Below, one piece after another: positions 50,023 to 60,619 of a stretch of DNA of 64,000 nt; within the stretch, counting starts at the first letter, position 1, and every line of letters starts with the position of its first letter. The DNA is from Flaccisagitta enflata. Taxonomy: Eukaryota > Chaetognatha > Sagittoidea > Aphragmophora. A model generated the notes under the pieces. The model was not told the origin of the DNA and searched no databases. It saw only the letters and a list, made by a program, of their open reading frames with translations. The stretch lies in the NCBI GenBank assembly GCA_965153355.1, contig OZ231127.1:61132001-61196000 (forward strand). Reading direction: 5' to 3'. Position numbers and translations under genes: made by a program.

Positions 50023-50599
50023 CAGTGGGGTTCGTGGAATAACAGCCTAAACTGGAGGAAGGTATTTAAGTGTCTTAATTTCATTTGACAAACTTGATAT
50101 TTGAAATATAAGTTGTTCACTCGATGCTTTTGTCCCTGAGTTTTTCGGTTGCTATGGAAACCAAAATTATTTTTTTGAACATTTATAACAACTAGAATAT
50201 CAATATTTTGATAAATAATATCAGGGAACATTTCTCAGAATTAAATTTGCTACAACTTTCCCATAGTATGTCCTGTAAGAATATTGCTTGTTTAGCCGTT
50301 GCTAGGGAGCATCATTTAGCGGTTGCTAGGTGTGATGCCCCCTAGCAACGGCCAAACGAGCAATATTCTTACAGAACATACTGTGGGAAAGTTGTAGCAA
50401 ATTTAATTTTGAGCAATATTCCCTGACAATATTTCTCAAAATATTGATACTTTAGTGGTTATAACTGTTTGAAAAAAAAAACTCAGGGACAAAAGCATCG
50501 AGTGAACAATTTATATTTCAAATATCAAGTTTGTCAAATGAAATTAAAACACTTAAATACCTTCCTCCAGTTCAGGCTGTTATTCCACGAACCCCACTG
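50023..50599. mobile_element. Foldback MITE with TA target duplication
   Basis: The ends CAGTGGGGTTCGTGGAATAA and TTATTCCACGAACCCCACTG are flanked by TA (50021-50022 and 50600-50601). The centre near 50310 (GTTGCTAGGGAGC against CCCCCTAGCAACGG) and inner arms are closely related to the MITE at 26564-27446, although the outer 60-80 bp are unrelated. The two families share a core but have different ends. Confidence 0.9.
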
Positions 50600-50601
50600 T
50601 A

Positions 50602-50940
50602 CAACAACCAGATTGATCTCGGTTGAATGAGTCATTGATACTCCTTCTGACGCGACCAATCTGGGGAGAGGGGCCAGTAGATCAATTCGATAAGTGACAG
50701 CACTGCTCTCGAGCACTGTGCTCTTAAATTCATTCCGAGTGAAAAGACACAAGTTTAGACTTTGACTCGAAAATTTTCCTAGGTCAGTCAGTAGCTCAAT
50801 CTGTTGCATGGACCTGATCAGCGCTTTCAATATTGCACGTTTCAAATTTCAAGGTTCTGGCTCAAATACTGTAGAAGGTATGAGCATTTGCTTGAACCGT
50901 ATCAAACTGAAAAAAATTCCAGGAGAATCTTTAAACTTTT
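50602..50940. other. No recognisable feature
   Basis: PMCA intron 2 sequence. A 103-codon minus-strand frame overlaps the MITE arm and is not supported. Confidence 0.5.
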
Positions 50941-50941
50941 T

Positions 50942-51297
50942 AGTCGCGTGCACGTGACTCTACAACCCGCTTTGTCGGTCGGTCCGTTGGTCCATCCGTA
51001 AGTCCTTCACACTTTACTTTTTTATAATATAACATCAACTCTTAAGTCATTTTAAATCATTTAAAGTCATTAATAGTTATTCTGAGTCATTTTGAGTCAT
51101 TCTAAGTCATTTTGAGTCATTCTAAGTCACTTTAAGTCATTTTAAGTCATCTTTTGTTATTAGGTTTTTTAGTCATTTTAAGTCCTTTTTGGTCATTTTC
51201 ACTCATTCTAAGTCATTGAAAGTCATTCTAAGTCATTCTAAGTCATTCTAAGCCTGAAAGTCTCGCACGCGACTTATAGGTTTTGGCCTTGTTTTTA
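50942..51297 (-). mobile_element. HINE-like repeat with TCATTCTAAG array
   Basis: AGTCGCGTGC, ACGTGACT, GTCGGTCGGTCCG, about 20 units of TCATTTTAAG/TCATTCTAAG, S3 GCACGCGACT and TTGGCCTTGTTTTT. Confidence 0.75.
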
Positions 51298-51329
51298 AAA
51301 TAGTGGATTTCAACTGAGTCCAAGTTTTT

Positions 51330-51525
51330 AGTCGCGTGCTACGCGACTACACCCCGCTTTGTCGGTCCGTCGGTCGGTCCGTCCGTCCGTCCATCACACT
51401 TTTCTTTTTTTTTGGTCTTTGCGGTTTTTGGCCTCACTGATCCTGCCCAAATAATCTGGTGACCTCAATTATGGCCCCTGCCCACCCACACGCGACTGGG
51501 GTAGCCGTGTATCCGGCCTTGTTTG
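51330..51525 (-). mobile_element. HINE-like hairpin repeat
   Basis: AGTCGCGTGC, TACGCGACT, GTCCGTCGGTCGGTCCGTCC, CCCCTGCCCACCC, S3 ACACGCGACT and GTGTATCCGGCCTTGTTT. Complete copy. Confidence 0.78.
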
Positions 51526-51529
51526 AAAA

Positions 51530-51900
51530 TAAAGGTTACAGGATTTTGGATCTAGTTGAGTTGAGTTGAGTCGTAGTACCCCTAGGCAGAACCCCTAACC
51601 AAACAATTTCCTATTGATTGCACCCCACTTTTGAAAACCATTTTTCAAAAAAAAAAGTCCCCAATGCGCAACACAAAATTTTTTGAAGAAAAGTGAAAAT
51701 ACAAGATTTTGGATCTAGGCGAATCAAACAACTTTTTTTTTCAAATCCTTAGAGCTTTTTTGGGAGCCCCTAGGGGCCCCTAAGAAGTTCAAAATTTTGG
51801 TCAACGAGATGTGCATACGCCAAGGTATCTTTTAGGACCAAATTCAAGCCTCTAGACCGGCCGCATTTAAAAGAGAAATCGGAAAATTCAAGACTCAGAT
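51530..51900. other. No recognisable feature
   Basis: AT-rich intron sequence with A and T runs. Confidence 0.5.
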
Positions 51901-51904
51901 TCTA

Positions 51905-52175
51905 CTGAGGTGTGTTGATTCATTTTCTGACTTCATATTGTTAGTCTATGCAAAATCGCCTTTCCTTTGATAGGTCAAACTGCATACTTTTGCAAAGAAC
52001 AAGAATTCTATTGTTTTGGTCACCATTACAAAAAAGTAATTGTGGCTCAGAAAATTGAAAAATTTATTTCTTTATCAAACCATAAAGTGCAACCAATCAA
52101 GTATCAAATGAAAGGGAATTTTGCATAGCAAAACAATATGAAATGAAAAAAGTCAACACAGCTCAGTAGAATCAG
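51905..52175. repeat. Palindromic element related to 26245-26405
   Basis: GAGGTGTGTTGATTCATTTT, TATGCAAAATCGCC and TTTCCTTTGATAGGTC at the left mirror ATCAAATGAAAGGGAATTTT, GCATAGC and AAGTCAACACAGCTC at the right. Confidence 0.65.
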
Positions 52176-52179
52176 CATT

Positions 52180-52647
52180 GAAAATGGGTTTATTTTTATT
52201 TATTTTATTTTTTTATTTAAAGATAATTCATAAAGCACTTTGGAATGATCCTATTTTGGCTAGTTACATGTTAATACACCCTAATCCTACGCAAAAATGC
52301 AGGAAAATCCACTGTTACAAGACTTTCCACTCGGAATTTTTTTGAAGCACAGTACCTGCAAGTAGATTCTTTATTCAGGTCGGAACATTTCTATTTTTAG
52401 ATGGAATCCACTATCTCTATTTTGACCGAAGTCAATGATTTGCTATATCGTCATATGCTCGTATTAGTTTGCCGTGGGCGTGTATTGAGTATATGATGAT
52501 TATCGAGTCGGACGACTATTGTTGACAGCTTATGATGACTTATATCAGTAAATGATTTTGTGATATTGATTATATAGGAACCTCTTTTTTCCACACTCCT
52601 TCATATTGCAATTTAGTTAATAATTTCCACTACCGTTTTCATTGCAG
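52180..52647. other. No recognisable feature before exon 3
   Basis: T-rich intron sequence ending in the polypyrimidine tract and ATTGCAG acceptor of PMCA exon 3. Confidence 0.5.
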
Positions 52648-52823
52648 GTGATCTCTTACCAGCCGATGGCCTTATTATTCAAAGCAATGACTTGAAAGTG
52701 GACGAGAGTTCTCTTACGGGAGAGTCCGACCACGTCAAAAAGGGGGAGAATGTGGATCCATTGCTTCTTTCCGGTACTCACGTTATGGAGGGCTCGGGGA
52801 AGATGCTTGTCGTCGCTGTGGGG
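52648..52823 (+). CDS. PMCA: PMCA exon 3 (actuator domain, TGES)
   Basis: Acceptor ATTGCAG and donor GGG|GTAAGT; phase 1 in, phase 0 out. It encodes [20 protein letters not shown] followed by SLTGESD. TGES is the actuator loop that drives dephosphorylation in P-type ATPases. [20 protein letters not shown] follows. Confidence 0.95.
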
Positions 52824-53020
52824 GTAAGTTCTGCATTTCTTTTCTCCTATGTTGCTTGAACGACACCGTCCGCTCCTGTATTCGGCCCTTAGCCATCACA
52901 ACAGCCTGCGCCTTAAGATCACAGCGTTCTTTCATGTGTGTTAGACTGTCGTTGTACAAGAGCAATTTTGCAAGCCGGGCTTTATCAAAGTTTATGCGTC
53001 CTTGTTTCTATTCACTATAG

Positions 53021-53168
53021 ATACACTCTCAAACGGGAATTATTTTCGCCCTTCTGGGAGCGGCAGATGGAGGAGTGCCTCCCGAGCCTGAGGAAGACGA
53101 GGGAGAATCGGAACAGTCAAAAAAGAAGAAAAAGAAGAAAGCCAAACAACAAGCAAACGAGGAAAAAC
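53021..53168 (+). CDS. PMCA: PMCA exon 4 (start of the charged site A region)
   Basis: Acceptor CACTATAG and donor AAAC|GTAAGC; phase 0 in, phase 1 out. It opens with HSQTGIIFALLGAA, matching the conserved NSQTGIIFTLLGA of PMCAs, and then becomes Glu- and Lys-rich, as expected for the acidic/basic loop before the phospholipid-sensitive region. Confidence 0.92.
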
Positions 53169-53470
53169 GTAAGCTTTTTTTTCAAATACGGGTTTGGAAA
53201 ATTTTTCAGTGTTCATGAAATGAATGTCATTTTTCGTTTTGACACTAGAAATTGTGTTGAACGGTATCAAGGGATCAGTTTCATTTTGGACTATAGTTAG
53301 GGGTTCTGAGCTTTATTCTACTGCTTCATTCCTTCTGGCACTATCTATTTGCTTTTACTGTTTTTTTCACTCCATAGCTGTCTATTAGGGTGGTCGGGAA
53401 TAAAGGTCAAATTAAAAAAAATGATGTACTCTTGTTTATTGTTTGAATGCACCATAACTTTGGGGAAAGA

Positions 53471-54165
53471 AACAAGGCCAACACCTATAAGTCGCGTGCG
53501 AGACATACATTTAGAATAACTTGAAATGACTCAAAATGACTTAGCATACCTTTTGAATGACCTAAAATGAGTTTGAGGAATAAAACTGATAAAACAGGTC
53601 GCCCAAGGGCAATATGTGGTCAGCGATACCAGTTGCCCTGCTTTGTTAGGTTGTAAATTGGAATGAGAGGAAGCAGGGCAGCGGCCCCAAAAGGGACGAA
53701 GTCCTGTGGAACACGGGGACTTTTGTCCATCTGTCCGTCTGTTCGTCCATCCGTCAGTCCTCCCCAGGCCCTCTCAGGCCTGAAATCTGCCCTCTCAGGC
53801 CTGAAATCTGCCCTCTCAGGCCTGAAATCTACCCTCTCAGGCCTGAAATCTGCCCTCTCAGGCCTTGAATCTGCGAGGGCAGATTTAAGGACTGAGAGGA
53901 CAGGCCTAAGAGGTCAGATTCAAGGCCTGAGAGGGCAGATTTCAGGCCTGAGAGGGCAGTTTTCAGGCCTGAGAGGGCCTGGGGGACAGACGAACGGACA
54001 AACGAACGGATGGAGGGAAGGACTGACAAACAAAAGTCCCCCTGTGTTCTACAGGACTTTGTCCCTTTCGGGGCTGCTGCCCAAAAAGTGAACGTGTGAC
54101 CAATAGACAGGACAGACGGACGGATGGACAAAGCAGGTTGTACTGTGGAGTCACGTGCACGCGAC
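53471..54165 (+). mobile_element. HINE-like repeat split by a foldback element
   Basis: AAACAAGGCCAACACCTATA, AGTCGCGTGCGAGAC and an AATGACTTA-type array at the left. After the insertion, GACGGACGGATGGACAAAGC and GTCACGTGCACGCGACGAAA form the hairpin end. Confidence 0.65.
53597..54095. mobile_element. Foldback element with orientation switch in its 20-bp array
   Basis: AACAGGTCGCCCAAGGGC, TGGTCAGCGATACCAG and GCAGCGGCCCCAAAAGGG at the left mirror CTGTGTTCTACAGG and GGGGCTGCTGCCC at the right. The minisatellite reads CTCTCAGGCCTGAAATCTGC up to about 53870 and then its reverse complement, so the core itself is an inverted pair. Confidence 0.75.
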
Positions 54166-54169
54166 GAAA

Positions 54170-55060
54170 AATGGTGGAATTTTAAAACCTAATTCTATCT
54201 ACTTTAATATTGGTGATGTTTGGTAAGCACTTCGAAAAATCTTTCTTTGAGTCCTATCTGGGAATTCTTGCTGAAACCGTTTAGAATTGAGAGCAATTTG
54301 AACATGACTTCCCCTTTTCTGCTTTGACTACTTGTCAGGAATGAGTGAACAATAATGAATATTCATCATAGTTAAACTGACCCGATTTTGATCAAATTTG
54401 GCATGCAAGCAATATATACCTTCCTTTAACAGCTTTGAAAAATTATGCAAACTGGTTAATTTTTTTCAATCCTTTTAATCATGAAAAGGATTTCGAAATT
54501 TGCTAGTAAACAAAGGTTATGAGATTACAGCATGCTTCTTTTTCAATCATTTTGATGATGAAAATTTGACAAAAATCATATCAAATTCATAATTGTTTTG
54601 AAGCTCTAAGAAAAGCTCTAAGAAAAGCTCTAAGAAAAGCTCTAAGAAAAGCTCTCAGTCGGATCATCTAGAAAAAAAGTTTTGATAAGACCGAAGTGAG
54701 TTAAACCCAACTAAAACAAAGGATGTCGAATTTTGTATATTTTTTTTTAAATCTGGGAAAAAAAAGCACGAAAACCATAGTCAAAATCCTGATTATCTCA
54801 AAAATTGAACTGGCATGAGAAGACGTAGCACCTAATTGCCACCTAAAATTTTGTGATAATCGGACTAAATATCCTATTAAAGTATCATTTTTCTAACTTA
54901 AAAATTCTTTTCTATTCTTTTTCATTGAGATACAGGCAGACCAAAAAATGAGTATTTTGTTGAAATGAATGTAGCTTCCAAAGCATTTGAGCTAGGAATT
55001 CCAGACACAACTCCAATGAAAGATCTTTTGAGCTTTACAAATATCACCAATTTTAATCCA
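54170..55060. other. AT-rich intron sequence with a short 12-bp repeat
   Basis: GCTCTAAGAAAA occurs about four and a half times at 54603-54655. Nothing else is recognised. Confidence 0.55.
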
Positions 55061-55065
55061 CCGTT

Positions 55066-55712
55066 TTTGGGCAGCGGCTCTGAAGGGGACAAAGTTCTGT
55101 AGAACACAGGGGGACTTTTGTTTGTCCGTTCGTTCCTCAGTCCGTCCGTTTGTTCGCCCATCCCCCCCCGGCCCTCTCGAGCCTGAAATCTGCCCTCTTA
55201 GGCTTGAAATCTATCCTCTTAGGCTTGAAATCTGCCCTCTCAGGCCTTGAATCTGCCCTCTCAGGCCTTGAATCTGCCCTCTCAGGCTTGAAATCTGTCC
55301 TCTCAGGCTTGAAATCTGCCCTCTCAGGTTTGAAGTCTGCCCTCTCAGGCCTGTAATCTGCCCTCTCAGGCCTTTATTCTGCCCTCTCAGGCCTTGAATC
55401 TGCCCTCTCAGGCCATGAATCTGCCCTCTCAGGCCTGATATCTGTCCTTTCAGGTCTTACATCTACCCTAACAGATTTTAGGTCTGAGAGGGTAGATTTC
55501 AGGCCTGATAGGGCAGATTTCAGGCCTGAGAAGGCTTAAAGGGGGATGCACGGACGGACAAACAAATGTCCCCCTGTGTTCTACAGGACTTCGTCTCCTT
55601 TGGGGCCGCTGCCCTGCTTCCTCTCGCTCTAACTCACAATCATGCAAAACAGGGCAATGGGTATCGCTGAGACGCTGACCACATATTGCCCATGGGCGAC
55701 CTGTTACATTGT
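55066..55712. mobile_element. Foldback element with orientation switch in its 20-bp array
   Basis: GGGCAGCGGCTCTGAAGGGG, AAGTTCTGTAGAACACAGGG at the left mirror GTCCCCCTGTGTTCTACAGG, GGGGCCGCTGCCCTGC and GGGCGACCTGTTA at the right. The array reads CCTCTCAGGCCTTGAATCTG and flips near 55465. It may pair with 53597-54095 as the two halves of a larger unit, since that one has the full left end and this one the full right end. Confidence 0.75.
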
Positions 55713-55714
55713 GG

Positions 55715-56185
55715 TTTAAAAGATAGGTTATAAAGATCCGCTATTTCTTATTTTCCCTAGGTTATGACTATCAGAGGATTTTTTTTTTTTTTTTTGGCTT
55801 CTGTCAGAAACTTTCTGTCAGAAACTTTCTGATTAAGATTTGTGAGAAATCCTTCTGAATATTGATTATTTATGCAAATGGCTTGAGTATAGTTAAAACC
55901 CGTTCTAACGCTTTTAACTGAATTCCGCCTATAGGCCTAACAGATAATATTTCTTGATCCCTTTAACCAGTTTTCTTTTTTTTCTTTTTATCTTCTGTAT
56001 TGGCTTTAACAGAATTCCGCCCATTATATTAAAGAAAGAATTTATTGGTCCCCTGAAAACTGTTGGAGCGAGGTTAAGCTGTATATGAACATATGAAACT
56101 TGACCCAATTTCTGACCACCCTACTACCTATCACCTTACCAATTACAACGTCATCGGTCAGTGGACAAAACCCTGTGAACCATAG
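55715..56185. other. No recognisable feature
   Basis: A T run at 55778-55795 and a tandem CTTTCTGTCAGAAA. There is no gene. Confidence 0.5.
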
Positions 56186-56189
56186 TTGT

Positions 56190-56520
56190 TATTGATCAAA
56201 ATGTACAAGACTAAGATCAGGGTCCCAAAGACCAAGATCTGGGTCTCAAGGCTGGGATCCGCGTCTTGGCGGCCAGGATGTAGGTCTCAGGGGCTAGGAT
56301 CTAGGTCTCATGGGCCAGAATCGAATCTTGGTCTCAAAGGCTGAGATTTGGACCATTTTGCTTGGATCTGAGACTCTCGGGCAGGATTCTGGTCAAAATG
56401 GGCCCTGAAGGAGATAAAGCCGTGGGGATGAGGAAGGGGGGACATACCTACGTACAGAGAGATTCCCCCCAGTTCTACAGGATTTCACTGCCTTCAGTTC
56501 AGGGCAGCAGCCCAAAAACT
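56190..56520. mobile_element. Degenerate foldback-minisatellite element
   Basis: About 20-bp units of GGTCTCAAGGCTGGGATC type, then GGGCCCTGAAGGAGATAAAG and GTTCTACAGGATTTCACTGC, GGGCAGCAGCCC. Only one end is clear. Confidence 0.55.
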
Positions 56521-56610
56521 ACTTTGCAGCATCACCCGGGTTTTCAGTTTTATGCGTTTCTTTAGATTTAACCCTTTACTTTTATTCGTTTTGTTTGGTT
56601 TCAGTTTTAG

Positions 56611-56628
56611 GGAACGACTCCTCTAAGG
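56611..56628 (+). CDS. PMCA: PMCA exon 5 (18-nt microexon)
   Basis: TTTTAG precedes GGAACGACTCCTCTAAGG, which is followed by GTAAGG. It keeps phase 1 on both sides and inserts six residues into the site A region. A second acceptor 6 nt upstream (TTTCAG) would also stay in frame and add two residues. Known PMCAs are alternatively spliced here, so skipping this exon would be plausible. Confidence 0.6.
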
Positions 56629-56639
56629 GTAAGGAATTC

Positions 56640-56990
56640 TTTTGGTTTGACTCCATGGTATTTGCGCTTAGTTATTGAAATAGAACCTGCACAGCTTGTT
56701 GATTTGCACTTAGGGACTTTGAACACAAATACTTTGCACTCGCTTAACTGCCCCTACATGATCCTAATATCCACTACCGGGTATTGAATTTCAGCGTACA
56801 TTTGATCTGTCGTTATGACGTCTCAGCCATTTGGTGTGTAGCTCTCTTGACTCAGATTTTGACCAAAATGTGATTGAATTTTGGGGGATGAAAGAACTTT
56901 CTTAATGCTGTTGCTAAGAAAGGAATTAAATTGTATCGATGCTTATCTCTTAATGTTATTTGAAAAAAAACTCTCCCTTTGAAATCTCCT
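56640..56990. other. No recognisable feature
   Basis: Ordinary intron sequence. Confidence 0.5.
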
Positions 56991-56994
56991 TTTC

Positions 56995-57284
56995 ATGTGC
57001 GTCCTCGCACATTTACAAGTGGTCATGTCTGTCCGTCGGTCGGTCAGTCTGTCTGTCTGTTTGTCTGTCCGTCAAGCAAACGTAAAAATCGCGCAAAACT
57101 GCCGCTTTCGGCGTCTTCATGCCTTTCACCCCTCACGCCTTCCCGTTTTCATTTGCAATCATTCATTTATTCATTCATTCATTCATTCATTCATTCATTC
57201 ATTCATTCATTCATTCAAAACGTTCACTCGTGTATTCTTTATCTGCGACGCGCACATCTTTTGGCCATAACTAGACCTTGTTTT
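56995..57284 (-). mobile_element. HINE-like hairpin repeat, GTGCG stem class, with ATTC array
   Basis: S1 ATGTGCGTCC, S2 TCGCACAT, GTCCGTCGGTCGGTCAG, (ATTC)n at 57165-57216, S3 GACGCGCACAT at 57246-57256 and GACCTTGTTTT. S3 matches the unusual stem of this copy apart from a two-base insertion. Confidence 0.72.
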
Positions 57285-57483
57285 GCAAATAATTGGTTCT
57301 GTGGTCTTCTTCAATTTTGTTCTCATGACTATGCCCTATTTATACCTGAGAGCTATGCGGATGAGATGCATTGTAGATTAGAGACGCGGTTAACTTTTTT
57401 TTAGCTTAACCATCGCAAGAGATCTTAGGACAAGCGGGCAACTCCTAACAGTTAATCAATGACAATTTTGCTTTCACTTGTAG

Positions 57484-57540
57484 CTGATAACGAAATCATC
57501 AAGCCGGCCTCTCCTGACAACAATCACTCAAATGATACTG
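57484..57540 (+). CDS. PMCA: PMCA exon 6
   Basis: Acceptor CACTTGTAG and donor ACTG|GTAATT; 57 nt, phase 1 in and out. It encodes a polar segment (ADNEIIKPASPDNNHSNDT) of the site A linker. Because it is a multiple of three it can be skipped without a frameshift. Confidence 0.75.
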
Positions 57541-57748
57541 GTAATTAAAGATTCATGACTCGAAGTAAATTTGGGATTGATTTATCAAGAGCCAGATGAA
57601 TGTCACAAGTCAAGTAATGGACTCCACTTGCTAGTTTGTTTATAACTAGCCGTGGTGTAGATTTAGTACTAAGTACACTTATTACACTTATTTCCGGACT
57701 AAGAATTTTCCACTGATCATCATTTGCATTTCGCATTCTTCTGTACAG

Positions 57749-57940
57749 GTGCAAATTACGTTGGGACCAACGATGTGGCTTTGTCAGAGGTGCGGTCGGA
57801 AAAGCCATTACCACAGAATGGTGGAGGTGACGTCGAAGGAGAAGAACCACCACCCGCTCAGGATGACGATCGGCCCAGACAGGAGAAAAGTGTTCTTCAG
57901 GGAAAACTCACCAAGCTAGCCATTCAAATAGGATATGGAG
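57749..57940 (+). CDS. PMCA: PMCA exon 7 (phospholipid-sensitive region)
   Basis: Acceptor CTGTACAG and donor GGAG|GTTGGT; phase 1 in and out. A polar, acidic segment leads into EKSVLQGKLTKLAIQIGYG, which is near-identical to the conserved KSVLQGKLTKLAVQIG of animal PMCAs. Confidence 0.93.
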
Positions 57941-57999
57941 GTTGGTTTTTTGGAGCTGTTTATGTGAAAACTAGTCAGTGTCCTTCTATTCCTCATCAT

Positions 58000-58290
58000 G
58001 GTGGGTTGTCATGGATACACATTTTCATGTTCTCCCGATTGACTATCAATACTGTGGCATAAATTGCATATTTATATCTGATGGCCGTTATCAACGGCCG
58101 AACTAACGATATCTATATAGAACAAGCTTTGAGAAAGTTGATGGAAATTGAATTGAATTGAATTCCGAGTCTATGTTCCTTTAAAAAAAAATTCAGTAGA
58201 AAACGTGTACGTTAATCTTTTCATGGCAACCAACTTTGACGGGGAAAGTACATGGTGTATCTTTGACATGGAGATTTGTACAAATACAAA
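58000..58290. mobile_element. Fragment related to the foldback MITE core
   Basis: GTCATGGATACACATTTTCATG, GGCCGTTATCAACGGCC and AGCTTTGAGAAAGTTG resemble diverged MITE core sequence (compare 26640-26990). The right part contains TTGAATTGAATTGAATTC. Confidence 0.4.
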
Positions 58291-58348
58291 ATTGTTTCCT
58301 ACGCGCCTTTGTTTTAAACACGATTCTCATTGAAATTTTTTCACTTAG

Positions 58349-58551
58349 GATCGGCCATCGCAATCCTCACCGTCATCATCTTAATGCTTAGATTCTCCAT
58401 CGAAGAGTTCGCCATTCAACAGAAGACGTTCAACCCTTCTTATTTAAGATATTACATGCAGCATTTTATCATCGGTGTCACCGTTCTCGTCGTCGCCGTG
58501 CCCGAGGGTCTACCACTCGCTGTTACTCTTTCTTTAGCATACTCAGTCAGG
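58349..58551 (+). CDS. PMCA: PMCA exon 8 (membrane segments 3 and 4, PEGLP)
   Basis: Acceptor CACTTAG and donor CAGG|GTAAGC. It encodes AIAILTVIILMLRF (segment 3), a short loop, HFIIGVTVLVVAVPEGLPLA (segment 4 with the PEGLP calcium-site motif) and VTLSLAYSVR, all strongly conserved in PMCAs. Confidence 0.95.
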
Positions 58552-58583
58552 GTAAGCTCCCTCTTTTGGTACCTTGTCCTTAA

Positions 58584-58853
<270 letters not shown>

Positions 58854-58990
58854 TAGTTGCAGACACGCAAACATCAGAGGCTTTGCCCGCCGGTCCGTCC
58901 GCTGGGCTGTGGACACAAGTTGAAAAGTGGCAAGACGAGTGTTTTAGATGCTTTTTTGTGTAAGGGTGTAGGGCGTGGATGGGGGTTGGA
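58854..58990 (-). mobile_element. HINE-like hairpin head next to the exon 9 donor
   Basis: AGTTGCAGAC, ACGCAAAC, GGCTTTGCCCGCCGGTCCG. It lies 30 bp after the splice donor. The S3 end is degraded. Confidence 0.55.
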
Positions 58991-58999
58991 TGCCCCGTC

Positions 59000-59455
59000 A
59001 CTTGTTTGGTGCTTGTAACTTAGCTCAAATCAAACTTTTGTTTAACAGGGTGAGCAGGAAATTTGGCACAGCTTTATCAGCTGTTTAAATATAGGTTCAA
59101 TATAGAAAAATTGTAATTTTGAGTTTTCAAAAGTTTTTCGGTTATTGAGAAATTTGGAAATTTATTGAAGGTCAAATATGGTCTCTTCCGTACGCCATAT
59201 TTATTAGCTGTTTTAAGGTGCGCCGTAGCATGTCTATAAGATGCTGTTGTTTGGTTGGTTTGTCATGCTCGAGTTAAGATATGCAGGAAAAATTTGAAAT
59301 CACTAACAGGGTGTGCAAAATTTTTCGCACTGGGCAGTTACTTTGCTTAAAAACCCTATACAGAAAATGATTTTTGAAGGCATGAAAATGAAAAAGTATT
59401 TTTTTTAGCTTTTAAAACCAAAATCACAAAGAAAATTTTTTTTTTAGATAGATTT
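59000..59455. other. No recognisable feature
   Basis: AT-rich with homopolymer runs. AACAGGGTGAGCAGGAAATT and AACAGGGTGTGCAAAATTT are two weakly similar patches. Confidence 0.5.
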
Positions 59456-59457
59456 TT

Positions 59458-59545
59458 GTCCGCGACGGAATACCATTCCGACGCGGACTATAATTCGAGG
59501 CGGGTGGGTGTCGTCGTTGTCGTCGTTGTTGTCGTTGTCGTCCAC
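59458..59545. repeat. Long hairpin followed by GTCGTT repeats
   Basis: GTCCGCG, CGGAAT and their complements ATTCCG, CGCGGAC form a 13-bp stem with one A-A mismatch around ACC, followed by CTATAA, GGCGGGTGGGTG and GTCGTCGTTGTC repeats. This resembles an enlarged hairpin head of the HINE family. Confidence 0.6.
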
Positions 59546-59639
59546 ACTTTTAAAAATGGGCTAACTTTTGAACGCCTTGACCGATTTGCTTCATATTTGG
59601 GGGAAGTTGTACTAGGGTAAGCCGCTTTGCGGCCTATGG

Positions 59640-60600
59640 GTATATTATGATCCGACCCACCCAACCGGCCCAACCAGCCTACCAGCCTAAAAGTGAAAAA
59701 TGTGCATAACTTTGGCATTTTTCAACCGATTGGTTGAAACTTGGTATGTAGTCTCTAAATGGAAGGACTCAACATATGTATTTGAATTGTAAAGATTTTA
59801 GCATGCTAACCGGCCAAACGGCCTACCACCCAACCAGCCTACCAGTCGAAAAGTGAAAAACGTGCATAACTTCTGCATTTTTCAACTGATTTGGTTGAAA
59901 CATGGTATGTAGTCTCTAAATGGAAGGACTCAACATATGTATTTGAATTGTAAAGATTTTAGCATGCTAACCGGCCAAACCGGCCTACCACCCAACCAGC
60001 CTACTAGCTGAAAAGTGAAAAACGTGCATAACTTCTGCATTTTTCAACCGATTTGGTTAAAATTTGGTATGTAGTCTCTAAATGGAAGGACTCAACATAT
60101 GTATTTGAATTGTAAGGATTTCAGCATGCTAACCAGCCAAACCGGCCTACCACCCAACCAGCCTACCAGCCGAATAGTGAAAAATGTGCATAATTTCTGC
60201 ATTTTTCAACCGATGTGGTTGAAACTTGGTATGTAGACCCTGAATAGAAGGACTCAATATAAGTATTTGAATTGTGAAGATTTTAGCATGCTAACCGGCC
60301 AAACCGGCCTACCACCCAACTAGCCTACCAGCCTTAAAGTGAAAAAAGTTCATAACTTGGGCGTTTTTCATTTGATTAGGTGTAAACTTAGTATTTTTTC
60401 TCTAAATGGAGGGACTCAACATATACATTTGATTTGTAAAGATTTTAGCATGCTAAACCGGCCCTGCCACCAGCAAGCCACAACCTACTGCAGCAAGAAG
60501 TGAAAAAATGTATAACTTGAACAATTCTCAATCGATTTGGTTTAAATTTGGTATGTAGACTCAAAATTAAATGGCTCAACCTATGTATATGAACAAAGCA
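59640..60600. repeat. 162-bp satellite, about 5.5 units
   Basis: TTAGCATGCTAACCGGCC recurs at 59801, 59962, 60124, 60286 and 60448, that is every 161-162 bp. Each unit also has GTGCATAACTTCTGCATTTT and GGTATGTAGTCTCTAAATGG. Units differ by a few per cent up to more at the right edge. Confidence 0.95.
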
Positions 60601-60619
60601 GCTTATCTCTCAGCCCCTA

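Noticed and set aside
49821-50231. 136-codon minus-strand frame before and into the MITE at 50023
   Set aside because: It crosses the MITE boundary and target duplication, so it cannot be an old conserved gene. No domain is recognisable.
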